A program made the position numbers and the translations under genes. A model generated the notes under the pieces. The model did not search any database and was not told the origin of the DNA. It saw only the letters and a list, made by a program, of their open reading frames with translations. From Candidatus Andersenbacteria bacterium RIFCSPHIGHO2_02_FULL_45_11 (GTDB taxonomy: Bacteria; Patescibacteriota; Andersenbacteria; UBA10190), in contig MHHP01000037.1 of NCBI GenBank assembly GCA_001817055.1, positions 15,617 to 35,946 on the forward strand: DNA of 20,330 nt, read 5' to 3'. Of this stretch, positions 1 to 6,261 are shown piece after piece (position 1 is the stretch's first letter; every line of letters starts with the position of its first letter).

Positions 1-1
1 T

Positions 2-769
2 GCAAAAGAAAAGATTGTTGGGTTACTAAAACCCCATGCGCCGCTTATTGGTAAGCAGGGGGATAATGCCGTGCGTGCAATGTTGGACCGCGCAGAAAAG
101 CACGGAATAAAAGTGGTGCGAATGATGGACGAAATCATTGCGCAAACGATAACACCGCTTGCAGGCAGTATTAATAAAGAAAATGCAGCAGCAGCTTCCC
201 TGCTGGCGTGGGCAGTGGGGGTGTCTGATGAAGCAATTCGAGCAGGCATTAACGAGGTGAAATTTGTTCCAGGAAGAATGGAGATGATTGAAGCTCCTCA
301 AGGCTTCACTGTAGTGATTGACTACGCAGTTACCCCTGATGCGTTGGAGCGGCTATATAAAGATATGCGTGAAAAAACTAAAGGGAGAATACTTGGAATT
401 CTTGGCGCTGCAGGAATGCGGGATCGTGGGAAACGGCCGGATATGGCGCGTGCAGTTGCGAAGTATGCGGATCGAATTATTATAACTCGCGAAGATCCGT
501 GGACGGAAAATGAAGATCAGATATTTCAAGACCTCGAGAGCGGACTTCCCCTCCTTACGAAGGAGGGGCTAGGGGAGGTTAGTCGCGTCCAATGGCAACG
601 TATTCCTGATCGTCGCGATGCAATCGCAACGCTTATACAAGACGCAAAGCCTGGAGATATTGTTATAGTTACGGGTAAGGGAGCGGAGCGTGGGATGGGG
701 GTTGGGAAGAATGTTATTCCATGGAATGAGCGGGAAGTGATTGAAGAGCTGCTTGATGAGCTTCATTAG
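2..769 (+). CDS. Mur ligase, MurE-like (5' end missing)
   Basis: The reading frame is open from base 2, so only the end of the central ATPase domain and the C-terminal ligase domain are present. Mur ligases add an amino acid to UDP-MurNAc-peptide in the cytoplasm using ATP. The run PGRMEMIEAPQGFTVVIDYA followed by TPDALERLY, then RDRGKRPDMA, then GDIVIVTGKGAE and a final EREVIEELL follow the MurE order closely. Departures from typical MurE are V in place of H in DYAHTPD, A in place of H in GKGHE, and EDPWTE where DAP-type enzymes carry DNPR, so the added amino acid cannot be assigned as DAP. Around bases 546-581 the codons come from a palindromic repeat and read LPLLTKEGLGEV. The gene stops with TAG at 767-769. 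The Mur ligase family is secure, MurE specificity is likely, and the substrate is open. Confidence 0.85.
   Translation, partial: AKEKIVGLLKPHAPLIGKQGDNAVRAMLDRAEKHGIKVVRMMDEIIAQTITPLAGSINKENAAAASLLAWAVGVSDEAIRAGINEVKFVPGRMEMIEAPQGFTVVIDYAVTPDALERLYKDMREKTKGRILGILGAAGMRDRGKRPDMARAVAKYADRIIITREDPWTENEDQIFQDLESGLPLLTKEGLGEVSRVQWQRIPDRRDAIATLIQDAKPGDIVIVTGKGAERGMGVGKNVIPWNEREVIEELLDELH
546..581. repeat. Dispersed palindrome inside the Mur ligase gene (copy R1)
   Basis: A perfect 9-bp stem, CCCCTCCTT at 548-556 and AAGGAGGGG at 560-568, with a 3-base loop, is followed by CTAGGGGAGGTTAG. This is the left half of the composite palindromes seen between genes elsewhere in the window, compare CCTCCCCTT/AAGGGGAGG followed by TTAGG at 19191-19216. 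It is read in frame without a stop and adds about a dozen residues between the ligase core and the IPDRRDAI segment. Confidence 0.75.
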
Positions 770-796
770 CTTTTAGCTTCTTTAGCTGCCTTAGCT
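766..796 (+). repeat. Short TTAGCT direct repeats
   Basis: TTAGCT occurs four times, starting at 766, 773, 782 and 791, beginning at the stop codon of the Mur ligase gene. The spacing is 7, 9 and 9 bases. No function is evident; it may be slippage-derived sequence. Confidence 0.5.
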
Positions 797-843
797 TTTC
801 GTATGTATTGCCTAACGGTACCAAGGCTTTGTTAAAAAGAAAG

Positions 844-871
844 GCTCCATAAGGACGAAACCTTATAGAGC
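844..871 (+). terminator. Possible terminator after the Mur ligase gene
   Basis: GCTC-c-ATAAGG pairs with CCTTAT-a-GAGC around the loop ACGAAA, followed by a modest T-rich stretch (TTATTTCTCG). It lies 75 bases after the stop codon and before the next promoter. The weak T-run makes this a moderate call. Confidence 0.45.
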
Positions 872-928
872 TTATTTCTCGTTGGTGCTTGAAGGATAGC
901 ATAAACGCTCTGAAACGCATCACTTTAC

Positions 929-968
929 TTGAATATTTTCGTTTTCTGTACGCATAATATGGTATACT
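929..968 (+). promoter_or_regulatory. Promoter region of the dinD-like gene
   Basis: TATACT at 963-968 ends 6 bases before the ATG at 975, which would put the transcription start at the start codon itself (leaderless). An alternative, TTGAAT at 929-934 with CATAAT at 953-958 (18-base spacer), would leave only about a ten-base leader. No Shine-Dalgarno sequence precedes the ATG. Confidence 0.5.
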
Positions 969-974
969 GTTGTG

Positions 975-1817
975 ATGGCAAAGAAGAAAGTTACCCTCGC
1001 TATTTTCGAAGGTAAAACAATCCGTCGGCAATGGGATGCGGACAAAGAGCTATGGTATTTTTCTGTTGTTGATATTGTGGCAGTTCTTTCTGGTAGTGTT
1101 TCTCCGTTAGCCTATTGGCGTAAGCTTAAGGAACGTCTAAAAAAAGAGGGTAGTGAAACCGTGACAAAATGTCACGTTTTGAAAATGGTTGCCGCAGATG
1201 GCAAAATGCGTCTTACTGATATGGCCGATACCGAAACCATGCTGCGTATCATCCAGTCTATCCCCTCACCCAATGCAGAACCATTCAAGCTATGGCTCGC
1301 GCGTGTGGGGTACGAACGGCTGGAAGAGACTGCAGATCCTGAACTCGCAATCAACCGTGCTCTCAAGACGTACCTGAAAAAGGGATACAGCAGAAACTGG
1401 GTTAACCAACGTCTCAAGAGTATTGAGGTCCGTAAGACGCTAACGGATGAATGGGAAAACAGCGGAGTGCAAGAAGGTATAGAGTTTGCCATTCTCACGA
1501 ATGAAATTACGAAAGCATGGACTGGCATGAGTACGAAGGAATACAAGAAGTTAAAAGGTCTCAAGAAAGAAAATCTGCGTGATAATATGACAAATCTTGA
1601 ACTTGTCTTAAATATGCTTGCCGAAACTGCGACCACTGAAATATCCCAGGAACGGGAGCCAAAAGGGTTTGAGGAAAGTAAAAGGGTTGCGAGGGAAGGC
1701 GGCAGTATTGCTGGGAATGCTCGTAAACAAATTGAGTCAAAGACGGGACGAAGAGTTATTACGAAGGATAAGTTTAAGAGTTTGAAAAATAGGAAACTCC
1801 GTAGAGTGCTTATGTAA
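975..1817 (+). CDS. dinD: DinD-like protein with BRO-N domain
   Basis: The 280-residue protein starts with an N-terminal BRO-type domain (about residues 6-105), marked by RRQWDADKELWYFSVVDIV and YWRKLKERLKKEG. The C-terminal half follows the DinD pattern: ITKAWTGMSTKEYKKLKGLK, DNMTNLELVLNMLAETATTE, and REGGSIAGNARKQIE. E. coli DinD (274 residues, SOS-induced) is reported to inhibit RecA filament formation; BRO-N domains also occur in phage antirepressors. I chose the ATG at 975 over the GTG at 972 because it lies 6 bases after a TATACT box. The gene stands alone. I see no clear LexA box, so SOS control cannot be claimed. A defence or phage-derived role is the alternative. Confidence 0.8.
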   Translation: MAKKKVTLAIFEGKTIRRQWDADKELWYFSVVDIVAVLSGSVSPLAYWRKLKERLKKEGSETVTKCHVLKMVAADGKMRLTDMADTETMLRIIQSIPSPNAEPFKLWLARVGYERLEETADPELAINRALKTYLKKGYSRNWVNQRLKSIEVRKTLTDEWENSGVQEGIEFAILTNEITKAWTGMSTKEYKKLKGLKKENLRDNMTNLELVLNMLAETATTEISQEREPKGFEESKRVAREGGSIAGNARKQIESKTGRRVITKDKFKSLKNRKLRRVLM

Positions 1818-1997
1818 AGAATCCAAAACAGTTTGACCCATGTATATTTCTGCCCTATCATCAATATTAATATGAATTTTGTAGCCATTATTTCCGCGAA
1901 GCACACCATGCCAGCAATCATGTGGCATCGCTTTTATCTGCGTCCGTATTCCGGAAGCTAATGGTAGCATCTTTTCTAGCATAAAGGATTTTCCCAT
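1737..1997 (-). CDS. Doubtful small ORF, hypothetical
   Basis: This 86-residue minus-strand ORF runs convergently into the end of the dinD-like gene, overlapping it by 81 bases. It has a good GGGAG motif 3 bases before its ATG, but that motif and the ATG lie within a perfect hairpin (1996-2025). The first 60 residues, outside the overlap, look protein-like (HDCWHGVLRGNNGYKIHINI), whereas the overlapped tail looks like antisense noise. I do not recognise a family. It could be a degraded gene remnant or chance. Confidence 0.25.
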   Translation of the reverse strand: MGKSFMLEKMLPLASGIRTQIKAMPHDCWHGVLRGNNGYKIHINIDDRAEIYMGQTVLDSLHKHSTEFPIFQTLKLILRNNSSSRL

Positions 1998-2025
1998 GAG
2001 CTCCCGGATACAATCGGGAGCTCAT
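1996..2025. other. Perfect 11-bp hairpin
   Basis: ATGAGCTCCCG at 1996-2006 and CGGGAGCTCAT at 2015-2025 pair perfectly around an 8-base loop. No T-run follows on either strand, so it is not a standard terminator, although it could end the dinD-like transcript. On the minus strand the stem would hide the SD and start codon of the doubtful ORF 1737-1997. Confidence 0.6.
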
Positions 2026-2184
2026 TGTATATAAGACTTATTAATTTGATTAGTATTTATGGTGTTTTTAAGACAACAAGAAACGGCTACTACTCTGCGT
2101 TGGCTGCGTCATATGCAGTATTTTACCTTGCGCAAATTCAGGGTGGCTTACCCTAACTGTAGAACCTAGAATCCTATATAACAG

Positions 2185-2234
2185 CGAAGTTTTCTTACGA
2201 GCCACCTTACTACAGAGTGGCTCTTCGTTTATTC
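2185..2234 (+). terminator. Terminator-like hairpin before the vanX-like gene
   Basis: GAGCCAC at 2199-2205 pairs with GTGGCTC at 2217-2223 around an 11-base loop, and the following bases are TTCGTTTATT. An outer CGAAG (2185-2189) can also pair with CTTCG (2223-2227) as an alternative. It ends about 20 bases before the ATG at 2246, so it may terminate an unseen upstream RNA or act as a leader structure. I find no convincing promoter or gene between 2026 and 2198. Confidence 0.45.
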
Positions 2235-2245
2235 CAATTATATCT

Positions 2246-2950
2246 ATGCAAACCATTACAACATTCGATCAACTAGAACGTATTCCTTTATCCGAACGGA
2301 AGTTCTGCTATATATCCGAAGCGCTTACGGCAACGGTGCCTATTCAGGATACTGGAGAACTATTACGAAAGATCGAAAATACATCTTCGTATATCTCGCT
2401 AAAGAGTTCAAATCAATCAAATATCTTTTACTTGCGCAGTGGAGCACTTGATCGCCTTCTCCATGCTGCACGCATCATCAATAGGCGAACTAAGGGGGAA
2501 ATGAAGATTGCACTTACTGACACCTTTCGTCCTCTTGATCTGCAACGTAAGTATTTCGATGAGATTAAATCTGAAATTCAAGATCGTGAAGGTTTATCTG
2601 GGGACGCGTTATGGGAGCGGGTAACTCAATTCATTGCAGATCCAGATGGATGCCCTCCTCATTCAACAGGAGGAGCTATTGATTGCACGCTTGTGCAAGC
2701 CAGTGGGGAGGAAACCGATATGGGTACCTCGGTAGATGCTCTCAGCGATGCAGCAAACACTTGGTATCCACATATTCCATCTGATGCTCAGCGAAACCGT
2801 ATATTGCTTTTTACTGCAATGACTGATGCGGGATTTGTGAATCTCGCAACCGAGTGGTGGCACTACTCCTATGGGGATCAATATTGGGCTGCATATAAGG
2901 GAGCTCCCTGTGCGTTGTATGGAAGTGTCGCCTCTCTTCCGACTGATTGA
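2246..2950 (+). CDS. D-alanyl-D-alanine dipeptidase, VanX/DdpX type (peptidase M15D)
   Basis: The 234-residue protein carries the M15D zinc-peptidase signature: the arginine motif TDTFRP (Arg95), PHSTGGAID with zinc ligands His139 and Asp146, and EWWH with catalytic Glu203 and zinc ligand His206. The order and spacing match VanX, which cleaves free D-Ala-D-Ala, either for vancomycin resistance or for peptidoglycan turnover and scavenging. No signal peptide is visible, so a cytoplasmic location is likely. No vanA or vanH-like gene is nearby, so a resistance role is not supported. It lies upstream of the dapF-like pair, separated by 87 bases with a hairpin. No SD is evident. Family assignment is strong. 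Confidence 0.9.
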   Translation: MQTITTFDQLERIPLSERKFCYISEALTATVPIQDTGELLRKIENTSSYISLKSSNQSNIFYLRSGALDRLLHAARIINRRTKGEMKIALTDTFRPLDLQRKYFDEIKSEIQDREGLSGDALWERVTQFIADPDGCPPHSTGGAIDCTLVQASGEETDMGTSVDALSDAANTWYPHIPSDAQRNRILLFTAMTDAGFVNLATEWWHYSYGDQYWAAYKGAPCALYGSVASLPTD

Positions 2951-2961
2951 ATTGTTGCTCT

Positions 2962-2995
2962 ATGTGAGCGCGCGGTTGTATTCGTGCGCTCACAT
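2962..2995. terminator. Intergenic 10-bp hairpin between vanX-like and dapF-like genes
   Basis: ATGTGAGCGC at 2962-2971 and GCGCTCACAT at 2986-2995 form a perfect stem with a 14-base loop, 11 bases after the vanX-like stop. A T-rich run (ATCTTTTCTT) appears only about 12 bases later. It could be a weak terminator or an mRNA-stabilising structure between cistrons. TGTGAGCG resembles half of an operator, but no regulator is adjacent. Confidence 0.5.
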
Positions 2996-3037
2996 CGGAG
3001 TTGCAATATCTTTTCTTCACTAAGGGGGAAACAAATC

Positions 3038-3769
3038 ATGAAGCTCTGGTTCGGCGAAGCCTGCGGCAATACCTTCTTGGTGTTGCATGGCGATCGCAAT
3101 CTTGCACAGTTGTACCTTGAAAACATACGAAGGAAACGAACATGGACATTTGATACCGCCTTGATTCTTCAAGCAGTATCCCATGAGCTGTACGATATGG
3201 AAGTCGTAGAGAAAGACGGAAGCCAGTCTTCGATGTGTGGCAATGGGCTTCGTGTTGTTGGCGCTGCTCTCCAATGCGGGTATTGTATTATCCGGACTGG
3301 AGACTCGACCCATGTTGTCGAAAAGACGCGGAACGGAGAATACCGAGCCCATATGGGAGCTGTTCGCACTGGAGGGGTGATGAAGCTTCCTACTACTCCT
3401 ACATTCAACATTGTTGCAGTAGGCGGAGAGCCCCATGCTGTTCGTGGCGTACGAGACATTCATACGGCGCCGCTTCTAGAGTGGGGTCGTATCATTGTTC
3501 CGGTTGCAAATTGTACTCTCTATGAGCCACTTGAGAGTCGGGTGCTTGTCGTTCGCACATTTGAGCGTGGCGTGAATGCCATTACTCAATCCTGCGGTAC
3601 TGGTGCATGTGCTGTTGCGCAGTCGTGGTTTGAATTGAGTGGATATGGAGACTCAATCACTCTTCTCGCGCATACGCACAGACTGCATGTTCATCGCGTC
3701 GAAGATCAACTTGTGCTGGAAGGTCCTGCACATGCATATCCTATCTCTCTAGATCGATTGGGGATCTGA
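3038..3769 (+). CDS. DapF-fold isomerase (diaminopimelate epimerase-like)
   Basis: The 243-residue protein starts at ATG 3038, behind a GGGGG SD-like run at 3023-3027. It has the two-cysteine racemase layout of DapF: GNTFLVL with Asn11, DGSQSSMCGNG with Cys67, FERG with Glu176 and Arg177, and SCGTGACA with Cys186. In DapF the two cysteines act as base and acid to invert a chiral carbon without a cofactor. The residues that grip the substrate differ: the usual Asn in NADGSE is Glu (VVEKDGSQ), the Asn in GNPH is Glu131 (GEPH), and the later Asn before ERG is not visible. The stretch between the cysteines is about 25 residues shorter than in DapF. It may therefore act on another amino acid; histidine racemase CntK is a known DapF-fold precedent. 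Its stop is one base before the next ATG. Fold call is strong; the substrate is unknown. Confidence 0.85.
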   Translation: MKLWFGEACGNTFLVLHGDRNLAQLYLENIRRKRTWTFDTALILQAVSHELYDMEVVEKDGSQSSMCGNGLRVVGAALQCGYCIIRTGDSTHVVEKTRNGEYRAHMGAVRTGGVMKLPTTPTFNIVAVGGEPHAVRGVRDIHTAPLLEWGRIIVPVANCTLYEPLESRVLVVRTFERGVNAITQSCGTGACAVAQSWFELSGYGDSITLLAHTHRLHVHRVEDQLVLEGPAHAYPISLDRLGI

Positions 3770-3770
3770 A

Positions 3771-5342
3771 ATGAAAGACATGAGCGGAACAATGTTACTG
3801 AGTGGTGATCAAAATGGACTTGGGTGGGACGTCCCGCTCAAACTGGCTGTACTTACTGATCGCGGATATAGGGTGGAGCATTCTTTGCACACCACGGATC
3901 TATTCTCTCGTCCTAGTAGTGAAGGCAGTGCGTTAGTTGAAGTTACCAAGGAGGCGTACCTTGATTCTGGAAATGTGAATCGTTGGACTGCAAGCTTGGA
4001 GGCTGCTCCATTCTTGGGTCAGATGCCCATTGCGCCAGCTGCCTTTACAGAACGCGGAGTTGATCTGAGGCGAGTGGCGACATTTCATAATCGTCCCTTG
4101 CGCGAGATTGTTCTAAGTCTCACGCAGGGCGAGTGGCTTGGGCTGTCGCGTAGAGCAGAGGGTCGAATCGCACATGATATGTCTATGGGAGATGTTCTCT
4201 CTCATTTTCCTGCGTTGCGAAAACCGCTCAGGGCTAACTTGCGTGAGAGTGTTGAGCCACATCATCATATTGCTGCGTTGCAGGCATTTGATCAGCTCTT
4301 CAATCTCAGCGAAGATACGACATTGCCTTGGCCTCTTGCAACTCAACGTGTCTTGAAAGAGACGCTTGCTCGTTATGGGGGCTGTGGGGGGGTCACTCTC
4401 ACAACAACACTTGATGCATTCTCACGAGGCAAAGATTGTGTTCGTTCGTTGCTATTACCGATCTTCCTTGAACACTATCGTGTTGTGAGGTTGGCATATA
4501 ACGAGGCAATTTCGGGTCCAGGAGAGGTTATGATGCCTCTGCGGGATGATGATCTTCCTTTCTATGCCGTACTTCGCGATAGAGATGGTCGCTTGAAGCG
4601 AGTTGATCTTACTTATCAACTTGGCGATACAGTATCGCGTGTTCTTAATCGTGCCAGGAAAGACGGTGAGGTTGTTGCAGTGGTAGGGAAGGCAATACCG
4701 CACATCATCGAACTTCTCATGGAGGGTCCCGTTGTGATGTGTGAGGCTGCGTCCGCATACATTCCACGAGTAGCTCGTTTTGCTGAACTACTTGAAACGC
4801 AGTATGGCATTCCCTTAGATCTCAGACCCGTTGTTCGGGTTCGATTGAATGCTCTTGATGCGTTATCGGATGTTCCTCACCATTTTCTTCTTCCTGCGTA
4901 TTTGAGAAGTCGTTTCCATACAGAATGGATTTCAGGAATCGATTTCGCTGCTCGATGGAAGCAGGTGGTGGCTGAAGCGGAAAAGGATCTGGGCACGCTC
5001 GCAGGAAAGGACAACATGTCCTTTTTGCGAAGTCAGGGCAGATTATCTGAGAGAGTGTGCAATCTGATTGATTCTGTGCGGGACTCCATTGTGTTGTGTG
5101 GAAAGGAACGAGCAAAACAACACGGAGTTCCAGATAACCTCAGCATGTTCAAACGTACGCTAGTAGCTTTGCTTGATGGCGTGGAAGCAGAACGTGCAGC
5201 GATGATGCGCGAGCTTCTGGCGATTACTGTTTCGTTACCATACTGGAACTGCCGCCCCTTTGTTCATTGGGTTGATGCATTGCCAGGATGGAGTGACGCA
5301 ATTCGTCGGAGAGCGGAAATCGTTACAAGTCCACTATATTAG
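3771..5342 (+). CDS. Unknown 523-residue protein coupled to the DapF-like gene; faint BshC-like pattern
   Basis: I do not recognise this protein with confidence. It starts one base after the dapF-like stop (TGAAATG), so translation of the two is probably coupled. It is soluble, without signal peptide or membrane helices, and has a charged helical C-terminal third (about residues 385-500). Three segments recall BshC, the ligase-like enzyme of bacillithiol synthesis, in the right order: SGDQNGLGWDVPL (11-23) against TGQQ-GLFGGPL, FYAVLRDRDGRLKRV (264-278) against the segment before the core, and 319-360 (GPVVMCEAASAY...YGIPLDLRPVVRVR) against the GGPGEIAY...GIPMPVVYPR region. Total length is also near BshC, but the EDHD-type segment is not apparent. 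This is inference from memory. The gene itself is well supported by its length, coupling and terminator. Confidence 0.7.
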   Translation: MKDMSGTMLLSGDQNGLGWDVPLKLAVLTDRGYRVEHSLHTTDLFSRPSSEGSALVEVTKEAYLDSGNVNRWTASLEAAPFLGQMPIAPAAFTERGVDLRRVATFHNRPLREIVLSLTQGEWLGLSRRAEGRIAHDMSMGDVLSHFPALRKPLRANLRESVEPHHHIAALQAFDQLFNLSEDTTLPWPLATQRVLKETLARYGGCGGVTLTTTLDAFSRGKDCVRSLLLPIFLEHYRVVRLAYNEAISGPGEVMMPLRDDDLPFYAVLRDRDGRLKRVDLTYQLGDTVSRVLNRARKDGEVVAVVGKAIPHIIELLMEGPVVMCEAASAYIPRVARFAELLETQYGIPLDLRPVVRVRLNALDALSDVPHHFLLPAYLRSRFHTEWISGIDFAARWKQVVAEAEKDLGTLAGKDNMSFLRSQGRLSERVCNLIDSVRDSIVLCGKERAKQHGVPDNLSMFKRTLVALLDGVEAERAAMMRELLAITVSLPYWNCRPFVHWVDALPGWSDAIRRRAEIVTSPLY

Positions 5343-5367
5343 TTCCGAGAAAATGAAAACAACATGT

Positions 5368-5395
5368 ACTCCCAAGGCGCACCTTGGGAGTTTTT
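5368..5395 (+). terminator. Strong intrinsic terminator of the dapF-like operon
   Basis: ACTCCCAAGG at 5368-5377 and CCTTGGGAGT at 5382-5391 form a perfect 10-bp stem with a 4-base loop, running straight into TTTTT. It lies 25 bases after the stop of the 523-residue protein gene and separates that operon from tsaB. Confidence 0.92.
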
Positions 5396-5398
5396 CTA

Positions 5399-5426
5399 TT
5401 GTAAAAACTCCTATACCCCATATGAT
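5399..5426 (+). promoter_or_regulatory. tsaB promoter, predicted leaderless
   Basis: TTGTAA at 5399-5404 and TATGAT at 5421-5426 are separated by 16 bases. The -10 box ends 6 bases before the ATG at 5433, so transcription should begin at or next to the start codon. No SD site is present. Confidence 0.65.
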
Positions 5427-5432
5427 GCGTGT

Positions 5433-5807
5433 ATGAAGTCCCATATTCTTATTATCGACACCGCCCATCCGACTGCCAGGATTATTCTGGTTGACGACGA
5501 AAAGACGTTGGCAGTACGAGAATGGCCAAATACTCCAAAGGTAGGTACTGACCTGCTTATATATATAGAGGAAGTATTACAAGAAGCTGGTGTGGAAAAA
5601 TCAAGTCTTGCTCGGATTGGCGTACATGCAGGGCCTGGAAGTTATGGCTTAGTTCGTACGGGAATTGTGACTGGCACCGTGTTGGCGCAGGCAGTGGGCG
5701 CAGAACTCGTGAGTTTGCAGGGAGAAACAGTGGATGAACTTGTAGAAAATGCCTGCAAGATAAAAGCTACGCCCTCTGTCGTACCGAGATATAAAGAGGT
5801 AAAATAG
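5433..5807 (+). CDS. tsaB: Short TsaB-like protein (tRNA t6A synthesis)
   Basis: The protein has 124 residues and an ASKHA-type N-terminal lobe: HILIIDTAHPTARIILVDD at the start and AGPGSYGLVRTGIVTGTVLA in the middle, matching the TsaB signature GPGSYTGLR.G. TsaB is the TsaD-binding scaffold in making N6-threonylcarbamoyladenosine on ANN-decoding tRNAs. Usual TsaB is about 230 residues, so the C-terminal lobe is nearly absent here, although the end (VVPRYKEVK) recalls the P-x-Y motif near the usual C-terminus, suggesting internal shortening. The ATG at 5433 was chosen because it follows the promoter by 6 bases and starts the first strand; the open frame upstream crosses the terminator. Short TsaB forms are, as far as I recall, usual in CPR. 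Confidence 0.82.
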   Translation: MKSHILIIDTAHPTARIILVDDEKTLAVREWPNTPKVGTDLLIYIEEVLQEAGVEKSSLARIGVHAGPGSYGLVRTGIVTGTVLAQAVGAELVSLQGETVDELVENACKIKATPSVVPRYKEVK

Positions 5808-5823
5808 AGATAGGGCAACGGTA

Positions 5824-5851
5824 TTGACAATTATAATATTCGGTATAAAAT
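5824..5851 (+). promoter_or_regulatory. Promoter of the hicBA-like operon
   Basis: Consensus TTGACA at 5824-5829 and TAAAAT at 5846-5851 are spaced by 16 bases, followed by an A/T-rich leader of about 10 bases to ATG 5867. No SD is present. The site is close behind tsaB, so the toxin-antitoxin pair has its own transcription start. Confidence 0.75.
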
Positions 5852-5866
5852 AAATAATCTAACAAT

Positions 5867-6247
5867 ATGGTTCAAAAAGCTATCCAATATATAAAGAAGA
5901 TGCTGATTTCGCCCCAACTTGAGCGGGAGGCTTTTGATGCTTACTTCTATAGATTACCGGAACAGATTAGTGTTTCTTGGATGAGGGATGGAAAATTCAT
6001 TGTGGGCTCTATTGCTGATGAGGGGCATGAGTTTCTGACTCAAGCACAGTCTGGTGATGAATTTATTGAGATGGTAAATGATGCCGTGTATACATTCCAC
6101 GATATTCCTGAATCGTATCGAGAAGCTATCGCTGAACACCGTGCGTATAACCCAAGCCTACAAGAAAGAAAAAAACTAGAAGATGCTCAGGTGCATAATT
6201 CTGTTATTTCATTTAAAAAAGACATAAAAGCTTTAAGGGTCGCGTAA
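5867..6247 (+). CDS. hicB: HicB-like antitoxin
   Basis: The 126-residue protein has a HicB-type core at about residues 35-85: SWMRDGKFIVGSIADEGHEF, then LTQAQSGDEFIEMVNDAVYT. The pattern W-x-DG-x-(Y/F)-x-VG, a D-x-G step, TQ, and a (D)E-(L/F)-x-x-MV-x-DAV helix is the partial RNase H-like fold of HicB antitoxins. HicB binds and blocks HicA and usually represses its own operon. The C-terminal tail (90-126) is charged and helical; I see no clear ribbon-helix-helix or HTH, so DNA binding is uncertain. It lies first in the operon, 14 bases before the hicA-like gene, which is the reverse of the commonest order. Confidence 0.75.
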   Translation: MVQKAIQYIKKMLISPQLEREAFDAYFYRLPEQISVSWMRDGKFIVGSIADEGHEFLTQAQSGDEFIEMVNDAVYTFHDIPESYREAIAEHRAYNPSLQERKKLEDAQVHNSVISFKKDIKALRVA

Positions 6248-6261
6248 ACTCTGCTTTCGCT

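Noticed and set aside
772..971. Search for tRNA or other RNA gene in the gap after the Mur ligase
   Set aside because: No cloverleaf or TTCGA-type T-loop seen; only short TTAGCT repeats, a weak terminator and the next promoter.
1172..1921. Long minus-strand ORF (249 residues) opposite the dinD-like gene
   Set aside because: Composition is that of an antisense shadow (Ser, Phe, Arg-rich), and the plus-strand frame has clear homology.
2068..2256. Minus-strand 62-residue ORF upstream of the vanX-like gene
   Set aside because: It reads through the terminator-like hairpin, has no SD and no protein-like pattern.
2962..2995. TGTGAGCGC...GCGCTCACA as an operator
   Set aside because: Perfect pairing over 10 bp fits an RNA hairpin equally well, and no regulator gene is adjacent.
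2984..3037. In-frame upstream extension of the dapF-like ORF
   Set aside because: It starts inside a hairpin; the SD and the family N-terminus point to ATG 3038.
5364..5432. In-frame upstream extension of tsaB
   Set aside because: It reads through a strong intrinsic terminator and the promoter; the TsaB fold starts at the ATG at 5433.
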